Source: Clostridia bacterium (lineage in GTDB: Bacteria > Bacillota > Clostridia > Christensenellales > CAG-138). From it: a DNA stretch of 64,000 nt. The notes under the pieces are model-generated. The model was not told where the DNA came from. It worked only from the letters and a program-made list of their open reading frames with translations, and searched no databases. A program made the position numbers and the translations under genes. Below, piece by piece: positions 24,153-32,718 of the stretch (its first letter is position 1; the number at the start of each line of letters is the position of its first letter). The DNA is taken from positions 1 through 64,000 of the forward strand of contig JAFXZJ010000024.1 in NCBI GenBank assembly GCA_017541305.1, read 5' to 3'.

Positions 24153-26477
24153 CTATCTTATGATCGGTTTATCGTTTTCCAATTCCATCACCACGCGGCT
24201 GCCGGAGGACGCATTTCCCGAAAGCACGGCGCGGCTAAGCGCGTCCTCTGCCTCAAGATTCACGCATCTTGATATCTCGCCCGCCTTGAAACCCGCCTTT
24301 TTTACCGTCCATTCGGCGACGCCGGGCGCAAAGGCAAGTTCTATCCCCCGCCTTGAGGCGCGTTCCGCAAGACGATCGAGCTCCTTTTGCGCGATGCGAA
24401 CGAGCGTTTCGTCCGAGAGCCGCCCGAAGCTCACAGCGTCCGCAAGAGCGGCGAGCCCCGCGGGCACGCGCTCCTCGATCTGCCTGTAAAGCGGCTCGCC
24501 TTCCGTGCCGAAGCCCACGCGGCGGGCTTCTTCGGTATCGAGCGTGAATATGAGCGCGCAGTTGCGCAGGCTCGTTACTCGCCCCCTGCCGTCGGTCAGG
24601 CAGCCGGTGTTCATAGCCTCTTCAAAGAGCGACGCGGTCTCATAGGAGAGCATATCCGCTCCGCGCACGAGCACGACCGACACGGGATGCAGGCGCAGGA
24701 ATTCAGTCAGCCTGCCGCCTTTTTCGGCGTCCTTGAAGCCGTTGGGCGCGCCTATGAGCATTGCGGGAGCGTTGGGATCGGCAAGCTCCCTGCCGGAAAG
24801 CTCCAGAAGGCTCCCGTTGAAGGCAAGCTCGGCCGCGGCTCTTGCAAGCGTGCGCTTGCCGCAGCCCGCCGGCCCCGCGAATATGAGCGAGGCGAAGGGT
24901 TTTTTGGCGTCCCCGAGCCCCGCGGCGGAGCGCCGCAGCGCGGCTGCCAGCGCGGCTGCCGCCGCGTCCTGCCCGAACACACGGCCGGCAAGCTTATCCT
25001 CGAAGCCCGTCAGCCAATCCCCGCCCATAACAAAGGCGGCGTCCATACCCGTCCTTTCGGATACGGCGGCGGCTATCTCCCTTTCTGACACCTTTACGAG
25101 CGCACCCCCGGCGGAAGCGCTTTTTTCAAGCTCGCGCAGGGATCCCGCAAGCTCGTAATCCCCCGCGTTCGCGGCGGCCTCGATCCTGCGGCGAAGCGAT
25201 GCCGGGTCGTTCTCTTCAGCGCCCGAAAGCCGCGCCATGGCGCAGGCCTCGTCCATAAGATCTATCGCCTTGTCGGGGAGCTGACGGTCGGCCATGAACC
25301 TTACCGAGAGCTCCACCGCGGCAGAGATCGCCCCGGGAGTTATCAAAACGCCGTGATGCTTTTCATAGCGCTCCTTCAGGCCGTTCAGTATGGCCTTTGT
25401 CTGCTCCTCGGTGGGCTCGGAAACGAGCACCGGAGTGAACCTGCGCTCCAATGCCGCGTCCTTTTCGATGTATTTTCGGTATTCCTCCACCGTGGTCGCG
25501 CCTATCACGCGTATCTCGCCGCGCGCCAGCGCGGGCTTCATTATGTTAGCCGCATCGACGCTGCCCTCTCCCGAGCCCGCACCGACTATCGTGTGTATCT
25601 CGTCGATAAAGAGTATCGCGCTGTCATCGGCCGAAAGCTCGTCAAGCGCGGCCTTGAGCCTTTCCTCGAATTCGCCGCGGTATTTGGTGCCCGCGATCAT
25701 TGCGGAAAGATCGAACGAAAGCAGCCTTGCCCCCGACAAAGCGGGAGGCACGCTTCCTTCGGATATGCGCTGTGCAAGCCCCTCGGCAATGGCCGATTTG
25801 CCCACGCCGGGCTCGCCGATGAGCACCGCGTTGTTCTTTGACCTGCGGCAAAGCGTGAGCATCACGCGCTCTATCTCGCGCTCGCGCCCTATCACGGGAT
25901 CGAGAGCGCCCTTCCGAGCAAGCGCCGTCAGATCGCGCGTATAGGTATCGAGCACGGGGGTCCGGCCGCCTGTCTTGAACGGAGCGGGCTCTGAGCGATC
26001 GCGCGAAGCAAGCCTTTCCTCCTCCGCCTCGCCGGACTCGCTCCGCTCCGGAGCGCTTCCGGAAAGGGCTTCCCTCAGCGCAAAACGGTCGGTGCAGAGC
26101 GAATCGATTATGCGCGCGCCAACCGAATCGCGCTCGCGCATTATGGAAAGGAGTATGTGCTTGGTGCCGATAAGCTCGCTTCCCTCGGACTTGGCCTCGT
26201 ATAGCGCCAGCTCGAGCACTCGTTTGGCGATAAGCGTGTAACCGAAGCTGTCGGTAAAGATGTTCCTTCCCCCGCCGACGAGCGTGTCGATATAGGGCGC
26301 CGCCGATCCCGCGTCCACGCCGTACTGCGATAAAAGGCGCGAGGTGGCATCGCCGCATCGAATGAGCCCCATGAGCAGATGCTCGCTGCCCACGAAGCTG
26401 TGCCCGAATGATTTAGCCGCCGCCTGCGCGCCCGAAAGCGCGGAAAGGGCCTGCTCGGTGTATTTTGAAAGCTCCAT
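24153..26477 (-). CDS. ClpC/ClpA-like AAA+ protein with degenerate second ATPase domain
   Basis: A 774-residue Clp-family unfoldase. The two N-domain repeats (~1-140) and D1 are normal: Walker A GEPGVGKS 221-228, Walker B ILFIDE 289-294, pore loop KYRGEF. The middle domain is short (~425-455). D2 departs from the family: Walker A reads GPAGCGKR (535-542), Walker B reads VVLVRGAD where VVLLDEIE is expected, the sensor-1 Asn is missing (IFTLD) and the arginine-finger motif FINRID is replaced by AALADA. The VGF tripeptide of the ClpP-binding loop is retained (654-656). So D2 should not hydrolyse ATP. No mcsA/mcsB/ctsR neighbours are present, so this looks like a second, specialised ClpC. Confidence 0.85.
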   Translation of the reverse strand: MELSKYTEQALSALSGAQAAAKSFGHSFVGSEHLLMGLIRCGDATSRLLSQYGVDAGSAAPYIDTLVGGGRNIFTDSFGYTLIAKRVLELALYEAKSEGSELIGTKHILLSIMRERDSVGARIIDSLCTDRFALREALSGSAPERSESGEAEEERLASRDRSEPAPFKTGGRTPVLDTYTRDLTALARKGALDPVIGREREIERVMLTLCRRSKNNAVLIGEPGVGKSAIAEGLAQRISEGSVPPALSGARLLSFDLSAMIAGTKYRGEFEERLKAALDELSADDSAILFIDEIHTIVGAGSGEGSVDAANIMKPALARGEIRVIGATTVEEYRKYIEKDAALERRFTPVLVSEPTEEQTKAILNGLKERYEKHHGVLITPGAISAAVELSVRFMADRQLPDKAIDLMDEACAMARLSGAEENDPASLRRRIEAAANAGDYELAGSLRELEKSASAGGALVKVSEREIAAAVSERTGMDAAFVMGGDWLTGFEDKLAGRVFGQDAAAAALAAALRRSAAGLGDAKKPFASLIFAGPAGCGKRTLARAAAELAFNGSLLELSGRELADPNAPAMLIGAPNGFKDAEKGGRLTEFLRLHPVSVVLVRGADMLSYETASLFEEAMNTGCLTDGRGRVTSLRNCALIFTLDTEEARRVGFGTEGEPLYRQIEERVPAGLAALADAVSFGRLSDETLVRIAQKELDRLAERASRRGIELAFAPGVAEWTVKKAGFKAGEISRCVNLEAEDALSRAVLSGNASSGSRVVMELENDKPIIR

Positions 26478-26545
26478 AAAGTTTAAATGAATCCGTTTTT
26501 CCGCAGGAATAACTGCCGCCGTCCTGCGGCAAAGGATGCTTTGGA

Positions 26546-26578
26546 AATGAATACGATCATTCCATGATCATATTCATT
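26546..26578. repeat. Intercistronic hairpin between HIT gene and clpC-like gene
   Basis: 15-base arms with a single mismatch around a 3-base loop (AATGAATACGATCAT / TCC / ATGATCATATTCATT), ending at the HIT stop codon. There is no T-tract on either side, so it looks like an RNA stability or processing element rather than a terminator. Confidence 0.5.
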
Positions 26579-26910
26579 CACATGGGCAATTCCCTGCCGC
26601 CCAGCAGGTGCATATGCAGATGCTTCACCGTCTGCCCGGCGTCGGCGCCCGTGTTCATTACAAGGCGGAAGCCCTTCTCATCCACGCCCTCGGCCTTGGC
26701 AATGAGCTTTGCCGCCTCGGTCATATGGCCTATCGTTTCGTGGGGCGCGTCGAGCACGGAATCATAATGGGTCTTGGGAACGATCAGCACGTGCGTTGGC
26801 GCAAGGGGATTGATGTCCCTGAACGCGAACACGAATTCGTCCTCATACACCTTGGCAGAGGGTATCTCGCCCTCAATTATACGACAAAAGAGACAGTTCA
26901 CCGTTTTCAT
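26578..26910 (-). CDS. HIT-family nucleotide hydrolase (HinT-like)
   Basis: A 110-residue histidine-triad protein. The catalytic HxHxHxx motif is HLHMHLLGG near the C-terminus. CLFCRIIEGEIPSAKVYEDEFVFAFRDINPLAPTHVLIVPK is the family N-terminus, with an extra CxxC that may bind zinc. HinT enzymes cleave adenosine phosphoramidates and aminoacyl-AMP. It overlaps the end of mtaB by 38 bases, so translation is coupled. Confidence 0.93.
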   Translation of the reverse strand: MKTVNCLFCRIIEGEIPSAKVYEDEFVFAFRDINPLAPTHVLIVPKTHYDSVLDAPHETIGHMTEAAKLIAKAEGVDEKGFRLVMNTGADAGQTVKHLHMHLLGGRELPM

Positions 26911-28183
26911 CCTCCGTTATCGATTTGATTTTTACGTTTATAAGCTCGCCGGGGGCGCCGGAACCTGTGAGCACCCTGACGTAACTGTCCGTGAAGCCGC
27001 CCATGAGACCTTCCCGATGCTCGGTCTCGACGAGCACGCGCACCTCCCTTTCGAGGAAGCCCTCGAGAAAGCGCCTTTCGAGACTGCGGCCCAAAGCTAT
27101 GAGCTCCTGCGCTCTTGCGGACTTGACCGCGTTTTCGAGCTGGCCGGGCATCCTGTCGGCAACGGTGCCGCTCCTGCGCGAATACGGGAATACGTGCGTG
27201 CGCGCGAACCCGATGCGCTCCATGAACGCCTTGGTCTCCTCGTGCTCGGCGATCGTTTCGCCCGCAAAGCCCGCTATGATATCCGTCGTGAAGGCGACGA
27301 ACGGGGCGTTTTCACCGTATGCGGAGCGGATTTTTTCAACGATGGCGGCGTATTCTTCCGCAGTGTAGCCGCGCCTCATGCGCTGAAGCACGGTATCCGA
27401 GCCGCTTTGCAGCGACAGATGGAACTGCGGGCAAACGCGCCCGTTACCCGTGATGCGCTCTATCAGCCCGTCCGTCATGCCGTGGGGCTCGAGCGAGCCC
27501 AGGCGTATGCGCTTTATATTGTAAAGGCCCTCCGCCCGGTCGATCGCATCGGCAAGGTTAACGCCGTCAAGATCCTTGCCGTAATCGGTTAAGTGTATGC
27601 CGGTGAAGACGACCTCGGCAAAGCCCGCTTCATCGAGCCTTTCAAGCTCGCGCCTGACCGAATCCAGCCCGCGGCTGCGCACGCGCCCCCTTGCATAGGG
27701 GATAGCGCAATAGGTGCAGAACCGGTCGCACCCGTCCTGTATCTTAAGATAGGCGCGCGTCCTGCCCTCGGCCACCGCCGAAAGCTCCTCAAACGAGCGC
27801 TCGCGCATTACGTCGGGCACGCTGCCCGCGGCGTATTCGCCCGCCATGAGCCCGCCTATCACCTCGAGTATGCGGCTCTTTTCGGAATTGCCGAGCACCG
27901 CCGAAACCCCGGGGAGCGCAAGCGCCCTTTCGGGCTCGCGCTGAGACCAGCAGCCGGTGACGATCACCTTGGCTTTGGGATTGAGCTTTACCGCGCGCGA
28001 GATCATCTGACGCGATTTGCGGTCGGCAATGTTGGTTACGGTGCAGGTATTGACTATGGCGATATCGGCGGGAGCGTTTTCGGGCACTATCTCAAAGCCC
28101 GCGCCCCGCAGGAGGCCCGCCATAGCGTCGGATTCATAGCTGTTCACCCTGCATCCGAGGGTGGTGATCGATACCCTCATCAT
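26873..28183 (-). CDS. mtaB: tRNA (t6A37) methylthiotransferase MtaB
   Basis: A 436-residue radical SAM enzyme that makes ms2t6A at position 37 of ANN-decoding tRNAs. N-terminal UPF0004 domain: TLGCRVNSYESDAM, NTCTVTNIADRKSRQMI and TGCWSQ give three cluster cysteines. The radical SAM motif is CDRFCTYCAIPYARGRVRSR. A TRAM-like tail ends the protein. The start overlaps the rsmE stop by 4 bases (ATGA). Length is typical. Confidence 0.94.
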   Translation of the reverse strand: MMRVSITTLGCRVNSYESDAMAGLLRGAGFEIVPENAPADIAIVNTCTVTNIADRKSRQMISRAVKLNPKAKVIVTGCWSQREPERALALPGVSAVLGNSEKSRILEVIGGLMAGEYAAGSVPDVMRERSFEELSAVAEGRTRAYLKIQDGCDRFCTYCAIPYARGRVRSRGLDSVRRELERLDEAGFAEVVFTGIHLTDYGKDLDGVNLADAIDRAEGLYNIKRIRLGSLEPHGMTDGLIERITGNGRVCPQFHLSLQSGSDTVLQRMRRGYTAEEYAAIVEKIRSAYGENAPFVAFTTDIIAGFAGETIAEHEETKAFMERIGFARTHVFPYSRRSGTVADRMPGQLENAVKSARAQELIALGRSLERRFLEGFLEREVRVLVETEHREGLMGGFTDSYVRVLTGSGAPGELINVKIKSITEDENGELSLLSYN

Positions 28184-28902
28184 TGCTCCAATTCATACAT
28201 TATCTGAGCGACGGCCGCCATACCCGCCGTTTCGGTGCGCAGTATCCTGCGCCCGAGCGACACGGCAACGCCGCCCTTATTCAAAACGTCCTCCACCTCG
28301 GCGGGCTCGAAGCCGCCTTCGGGGCCTATTATGACCGCTATGGAGGCGGGCGCTTCCCTGCCCCGAAGCACGCTCTTGAGCGTCGTTTCGCCCTCGTTCT
28401 CATAGGGTATCAGCACCAGGGCGAAGCCCGACAGATCGGCCTTATCAAGGGATATGGGCGCTTTGACGGCGGGCACCGTCGCCCTGCCGCACTGCTTGGC
28501 GGCTTCGGCGGAGACTTTGTTCCACCGTGCGAGCTTATTATCCTTACCGTCGAGCTTTACCACACAGCGTTTGGATGCGGCGGGGACGATCTCCGATACG
28601 CCCAGCTCCACGCATTTTTGAATTATTAGCTCCATCTTGCCCTGCTTGGGCAGGCATTGAAAGAGCGTGACGCGCACTTCGGGATCGGCGGGACACGCGC
28701 GGCTCTCCTTTAAGGCCAGACGCACCTCGTTATCGCCGAGCGAAACTATCTCGGCAAGGGTTTCGGCGCCGCCGCCGTCGATCAGGAGCACCTCGTCGCC
28801 GGTCTTATAGCGAAGCACGTTTTTGATATGGCGTGCCTCGTCGCCGCAAAGCACCGCCTCGCCTCCGGAAATATCGAGCTTTTCCGCGAAAAAGCGCCTC
28901 AT
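28180..28902 (-). CDS. rsmE: 16S rRNA m3U1498 methyltransferase RsmE
   Basis: A 240-residue SPOUT methyltransferase. The SAM-binding knot is at the C-terminus: IGPEGGFEPAEVE and SLGRRILRTETAGMAAVAQI. The N-terminal PUA-like part contains HIKNVLRYKTGDEVLLIDGGG. The ATG at 28902 overlaps the prmA stop as AAATGA; a longer frame to 28929 is read-through inside prmA. The order prmA-rsmE-mtaB is widespread in Firmicutes. Confidence 0.95.
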   Translation of the reverse strand: MRRFFAEKLDISGGEAVLCGDEARHIKNVLRYKTGDEVLLIDGGGAETLAEIVSLGDNEVRLALKESRACPADPEVRVTLFQCLPKQGKMELIIQKCVELGVSEIVPAASKRCVVKLDGKDNKLARWNKVSAEAAKQCGRATVPAVKAPISLDKADLSGFALVLIPYENEGETTLKSVLRGREAPASIAVIIGPEGGFEPAEVEDVLNKGGVAVSLGRRILRTETAGMAAVAQIMYELEQ

Positions 28903-29867
28903 TTGAGCCTTGCCTCGACTGCGCGCCAATCCTCGCCCGTGAGCACCTCGCAGGCGGCCAGGCCGTTTTCCTCGAGTGCGGCGATGACCTCGTCAAGCCT
29001 TTCGGAGATTATGCCGGAGCATATGAACACCGAGTTTTCGTGCATCATGTGCGGGACGAGCGGGGCGAGCTTTATTATCACGTTGGCGACTATATTTGCA
29101 AGAACGATATCGTATCTGCGCCTTAACACCGCCTGACGGATATCCTTATCGGAGAGTATATCGCCCGTGTAAACGGTGTATTTCATCATGTCGATGCCGT
29201 TGTTTTCGGCGGTCTCGAAGGCGACCTTGGTCGCGACCGGGTCTATATCGACCGCGACGGCCTCGTTTGCTCCCATCAGCATCGCCGCTGCGGAGAGTAT
29301 GCCGCTGCCGCAGCCTATATCGGCCACGAGCTCGCCTCCGCGGATATTCCTTTCAAGCAGCTCGAGGCACATCCTTGTGGTGTGATGCGTGCCGGTGCCG
29401 AACGCCATGCCGGGATCTATGCGCAAAACCGCCCTTTCGCTTTCGCTCACCTGCTCCCACGCGGGGCACACGGTGAGCTTTTCGCCTATGTCGACGGGCT
29501 TGTAATAAGCCTTCCAGTTGTTGGCCCAATCCTCCTCGTCGACCTCGCGGGCTTCGACATTGAGCGTGCCCAGATCGACGCCCGTTTCATCGCGCATGGA
29601 ATCGAGCTCGCGCATGGAATCGCGCACGGCCTCCTCCTTACCCTCGTTTTCGGGCACGCAGGCGATGTAAGCGCGCACGCAGGGCTGCTGCTCAAGCGCC
29701 GCATCCTCGGCATAATCCCAGTATTTAACGGCGTCTGCCATTATCCTTTCGACCTCGCTGCGCCCCTGTACGACGCTCACCTCGTCAACGCCCAGCATTG
29801 AAAGCCTTGCGATAACGATATCGGCGCCCTCGTCCGTCGTTTCGACGGTGATCTCAAGCCATTTCAT
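28899..29867 (-). CDS. prmA: Ribosomal protein L11 methyltransferase PrmA
   Basis: A 322-residue enzyme that trimethylates L11. N-terminal ferredoxin-like L11-binding domain (MKWLEITVETTDEGADIVIARLSMLG), linker with EEDWANNWKAYYKP, and the Rossmann domain with IDPGMAFGTGTHHTTRMCLELLE, VADIGCGSGILSAAAMLMGA and VLANIVANVI. The ATG at 29867 has GGAGG 8 bases upstream, which decides against the longer frame. First gene of a six-gene minus-strand run to glycerate kinase. Confidence 0.95.
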   Translation of the reverse strand: MKWLEITVETTDEGADIVIARLSMLGVDEVSVVQGRSEVERIMADAVKYWDYAEDAALEQQPCVRAYIACVPENEGKEEAVRDSMRELDSMRDETGVDLGTLNVEAREVDEEDWANNWKAYYKPVDIGEKLTVCPAWEQVSESERAVLRIDPGMAFGTGTHHTTRMCLELLERNIRGGELVADIGCGSGILSAAAMLMGANEAVAVDIDPVATKVAFETAENNGIDMMKYTVYTGDILSDKDIRQAVLRRRYDIVLANIVANVIIKLAPLVPHMMHENSVFICSGIISERLDEVIAALEENGLAACEVLTGEDWRAVEARLK

Positions 29868-29901
29868 TAACGGAACCTCCGCTTTATATTCATTACTCTT
29901 C

Positions 29902-29929
29902 ATTATAACATGAAACGGATGATTTGCAA
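29902..29929 (-). promoter_or_regulatory. prmA promoter
   Basis: On the minus strand TTGCAA (29929-29924), 16 bases, extended -10 TGTTATAAT (hexamer 29907-29902); start codon 35 bases downstream. Confidence 0.7.
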
Positions 29930-29997
29930 AGATGAATCATTTTTCTTTTGGCACGATAATAGAATCAAACCGAATAGAAATTAAAAGGAGTTTGTCC

Positions 29998-31476
29998 ATG
30001 GAGCTTATTTGGAAGGACCTTGAGGCCGAAAGGCTTTTTGAAAGGCGCACCGTGCAGGTGAAGGTCGAAGGGGAGCTGCCCTCCCCCGACGGCAGGAGCA
30101 TCGCTCAGATCATATCGAGCGGCGGAAGAGTGTATCTTACGAGCGCCGCGGCGGAGGCGGACGAGATACGGCTTGAGGGACGCATAGACGTGCTGATCAC
30201 CGCTGCCGACGGCGACGGGGCGGCGTTCGGCTTTGAATCGGGCGCGAACTTCCGCCACACGATCAGCCTGCCGGGGGCGCTGCGCGGCATGAGCGTGGAG
30301 GCTCATCCCTGCATACAGTCGCTCACCGCCCTGCCCAAGGGCGTTTTTGCCTCGCTCGAGGCCTGCGTCGACGTCGATCTGCGCGTTACCGACGCCGCGC
30401 CGATGAGGGTGATAGGCGGAGTCGACGGGGTGAAAGACCTTGAATTGAAAACGCTGAGCATGGCGCACAGCCAAAGGCGCGAGATAGGCGGCGAAACGCT
30501 GAGGCTGCGCGAGGAGCTTTCCGCGGAGGGCATTTCGGACGTACTCTCCTGTAGGGGGCTTGTGAGCATACGCGACGTGACGGTGGAGAGCGGCGCCGCC
30601 GCGGTGAGCGGCCAGGTGAGCGTTTCGGCGATAACCCTGGGACGGGACGGGCGCATGGGCCAGCTTGTGCGGAGCGTGCCCTTCCGCGAGCGCATCGCGG
30701 TGAACTCACCCGCCGCGGAGGCCTTCTGCACCGCCGAGCTGAAATCGCTCTATCTGCGGTCGCTCGGGGAGGATTTCGGCATTGCCGCGATGGAAGCGGA
30801 GATCTCGTTTTCCGTATCGAAGCTCGAGACGGCCTCCCTTGCCGTGCCGATCGACGCATTCTCGCCCACGATCGGCTTCGGCTGTTTAAACGAGCATTTG
30901 ACGGTATCCGAGCATCTCGGTCTGCGCACCCTGAGACTCGCCCTGCAGGAGGAGCTTCCCCTGCCGGGCGGCCGGCGGGAGTCGGTAAAGCCCATATTCG
31001 CAAGCGCTTCGGCCGTGATCACCGAGGCGGTACCGGAGGGAGATCGGTTAGCGGTGAGCGGGGTTTTCGTGACGGAAGCGGCATATGAGGGGCCATCCGG
31101 AAAGCCCGTGACCTTCACGGCGGATATCCCCTTCGGAGCCGCGATCGAGACGCCAGTGGGCACCAACACGTCGATGCTTACGGCCGCGTGCGTATGCGAA
31201 CCTAAGGGTGCGGGCGAAAACGGCCTGCAGGCGGAATACACGCTGGAGCTCACCGCCGAATGCTTCCGCGAATCGGATATCGAAGCGCTGGCTGGGCTTG
31301 CTGAGGGCGAGACGCCGGAGCGCACGCACGGGCTTGCCGTCTGCTTCGCCTCCGAGGGCGAGGACGTGTTCGATATCGCAAAGCGCTTCTCCGTTCCCTG
31401 CGCGGAGGTGCGAAAGCTCAACCCGGATATCGCGGAGCCGTTTTGCGAGGGGGATAAGATAGTGATCCTGTCCTGA
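29998..31476 (+). CDS. sipL: SipL-like spore coat assembly protein (SPOCS domains plus LysM)
   Basis: A 492-residue cytosolic protein. It carries repeated DUF3794/SPOCS units (for example around 30-110, 170-240 and 320-420) with the FRERIAV and PFGAAIETP type strands, and a C-terminal LysM domain (~445-492: EDVFDIAKRFSVPCAEVRKLNPDIAEPFCEGDKIVIL). This layout is that of C. difficile SipL and related SpoVID-like proteins, which bind SpoIVA on the forespore and anchor the coat. The ATG at 29998 follows AAAAGGAG. It is divergent from prmA. A second, broken copy of its 3' end lies at 32534-32698. It marks the organism as a spore former. Confidence 0.85.
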   Translation: MELIWKDLEAERLFERRTVQVKVEGELPSPDGRSIAQIISSGGRVYLTSAAAEADEIRLEGRIDVLITAADGDGAAFGFESGANFRHTISLPGALRGMSVEAHPCIQSLTALPKGVFASLEACVDVDLRVTDAAPMRVIGGVDGVKDLELKTLSMAHSQRREIGGETLRLREELSAEGISDVLSCRGLVSIRDVTVESGAAAVSGQVSVSAITLGRDGRMGQLVRSVPFRERIAVNSPAAEAFCTAELKSLYLRSLGEDFGIAAMEAEISFSVSKLETASLAVPIDAFSPTIGFGCLNEHLTVSEHLGLRTLRLALQEELPLPGGRRESVKPIFASASAVITEAVPEGDRLAVSGVFVTEAAYEGPSGKPVTFTADIPFGAAIETPVGTNTSMLTAACVCEPKGAGENGLQAEYTLELTAECFRESDIEALAGLAEGETPERTHGLAVCFASEGEDVFDIAKRFSVPCAEVRKLNPDIAEPFCEGDKIVILS

Positions 31477-31478
31477 CC

Positions 31479-31506
31479 AAAAAGCCCCCGGCGAAGCCGC
31501 CGGGGG
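31479..31506. terminator. Strong terminator between sipL and convergent gene
   Basis: CCCCCGGCG (31485-31493) and CGCCGGGGG (31498-31506) form a 9-base GC stem with a 4-base loop. On the minus strand it is followed by CTTTTT, so it terminates the gene at 31538 and perhaps sipL as well. Confidence 0.8.
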
Positions 31507-31537
31507 TAAGCTTTGTGCATATTATTATTGGAACGTC

Positions 31538-32203
31538 TCAAGGTTCCTGATAAATGATCTGTGAGGTACCGCTTTCGGCGTCGAAAAGCCTCGCCCTGGA
31601 TGGGTAGAGCATTATATAGCTCATGGGTTCGTCGTCAAGGAAGTAACACATCCGCAGCATACCGCTGCCGCCCTCCCAGTCGGGAGCGCCTGTGATCTTG
31701 TTGAATTCCCTTGATACTATGAATATCCATTCCGTTTCCTGGTCCTCATATTCGCGCATATCGATACTGTTCAGTATCCGGGTCGCCTGTTCGAGCGTGA
31801 TACGGGGCGCATCCTCAGGCAGCTCGCCGAGCAGCTGGAGCATCTTTCTCTTGTAGCCGACCGACCAGCTCTGTCCTCCGAGGAAGTCGTAATGCGCATA
31901 AGCTTCAAGCTCAGCCTTCTGCTCCTCGGTCGCTTTCACAAGGAACCTGTCGGATATGTTGTTCATGTCGAGCACCGCGGCAAAGGTCACGGTCGGTATC
32001 CCGTCCTCACGCTCGTGCTCGTGCGCTATGTCCTCCGCCGCCTGATTGATCGCCTCGATCGCCTCGATATCCTCTTCGCCTTCTGCATACTCATGCTTAT
32101 TCGCTCCGGCCTTGCCCGCGGCGATGAACCCGAACGCTATCGCCGCCGCGCCTATGAGCACGGCGAGTATTATCGGAAGTGTTTTGCCTGTAAGTTGCTT
32201 CAT
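31538..32203 (-). CDS. Hypothetical membrane-anchored protein
   Basis: A 221-residue protein with one N-terminal transmembrane segment (LPIILAVLIGAAAIAFGFIAAG) and an extracytoplasmic domain of unknown family. A Glu/His-rich region follows (KHEYAEGEEDIEAIEAINQAAEDIAHEHERED). The domain's end, WIFIVSREFNKITGAPDWEGGSGMLRMCYFLDDEP, looks like a small alpha-beta fold. The ATG at 32203 has GGAGG upstream. It is trapped between sipL and a duplicated sipL tail, and a perfect consensus promoter 240 bases upstream reads towards it. Confidence 0.7.
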   Translation of the reverse strand: MKQLTGKTLPIILAVLIGAAAIAFGFIAAGKAGANKHEYAEGEEDIEAIEAINQAAEDIAHEHEREDGIPTVTFAAVLDMNNISDRFLVKATEEQKAELEAYAHYDFLGGQSWSVGYKRKMLQLLGELPEDAPRITLEQATRILNSIDMREYEDQETEWIFIVSREFNKITGAPDWEGGSGMLRMCYFLDDEPMSYIMLYPSRARLFDAESGTSQIIYQEP

Positions 32204-32216
32204 GGTTTCACCTCCT

Positions 32217-32403
32217 AATTAGTTGCTTACGCAGTTTAATGTATAGCTTCCATAATGATGATTTGCATCACTTACCCGAATAAAATATAGTGTGTTCGCA
32301 TTCAAGTTTATTGTTATACTGGGACTTCCGCTTCCGTTGTCAGAAGCCAGATAATCACCGTATCTGTCGTATAGAGTCATATTAATATCAACATTTACTG
32401 ATT
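32217..32403 (-). pseudogene. C-terminal fragment of a PPC-like secreted protein domain
   Basis: The minus strand reads about 60 residues, ending VDINMTLYDRYGDYLASDNG...TLYFIRVSDANHHYGSYTLNCVSN and a TAA stop. The pattern of an acidic turn after TLYDRYGDYLASD and a final GSYTL strand is that of bacterial pre-peptidase C-terminal (PPC) beta-sandwich domains. No start codon with a ribosome binding site exists in frame. A five-codon frame (MLILI) with AGGAA upstream overlaps the in-frame ATG at ~32362 as ATGA, so re-initiation could give ~48 residues, but a decayed gene end is simpler. It is AT-rich, unlike its surroundings. Confidence 0.5.
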
Positions 32404-32446
32404 CCTGTGAAGTTGAATAAGTATCTCCCTGTGTTTAATATATAAA

Positions 32447-32475
32447 ATTATATGTCAAAATAGTGTGATTGTCAA
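32447..32475 (-). promoter_or_regulatory. Perfect sigma-A consensus promoter
   Basis: On the minus strand TTGACA (32475-32470), exactly 17 bases, TATAAT (32452-32447). It reads into the PPC-like fragment and then the membrane-anchored gene at 32203. It is the only perfect consensus promoter I found in the window. Confidence 0.8.
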
Positions 32476-32533
32476 TAGCTAAGTTACAGTCATCAACGTT
32501 ATTTGAATAATAGGGATTGTACGGAGTGTGCAC

Positions 32534-32698
32534 TTCCGCGAGGCGATCCACGGGCTGTGCGTCTGCTTCGCCTCCGAGGGCGAGGACGCTTTCGATATCG
32601 CAAAGCGTTTTTCCGTCCCCTGCTCGACCGTAAGGCAGCTCAATCCCCTGACGGAGGAGCCGTATAAGGAGGGCGATAAGCTGATACTGCTTACGTAA
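32534..32698 (+). pseudogene. Duplicated 3' end of sipL (LysM domain remnant)
   Basis: In frame on the plus strand: FREAIHGLCVCFASEGEDAFDIAKRFSVPC..., ending EGDKLILLT and TAA. This matches the last ~50 residues of the intact SipL protein (HGLAVCFASEGEDVFDIAKRFSVPC..., ending EGDKIVILS), including identical DNA over ~28 bases. FRE also fits the intact CFRES motif, with about 16 intervening residues deleted. There is no start codon or site, and upstream sequence is unrelated AT-rich DNA. A frame on the opposite strand (32479-32754) is a shadow. Confidence 0.8.
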
Positions 32699-32718
32699 AG
32701 CCGCGAAAAGAATAAGGA

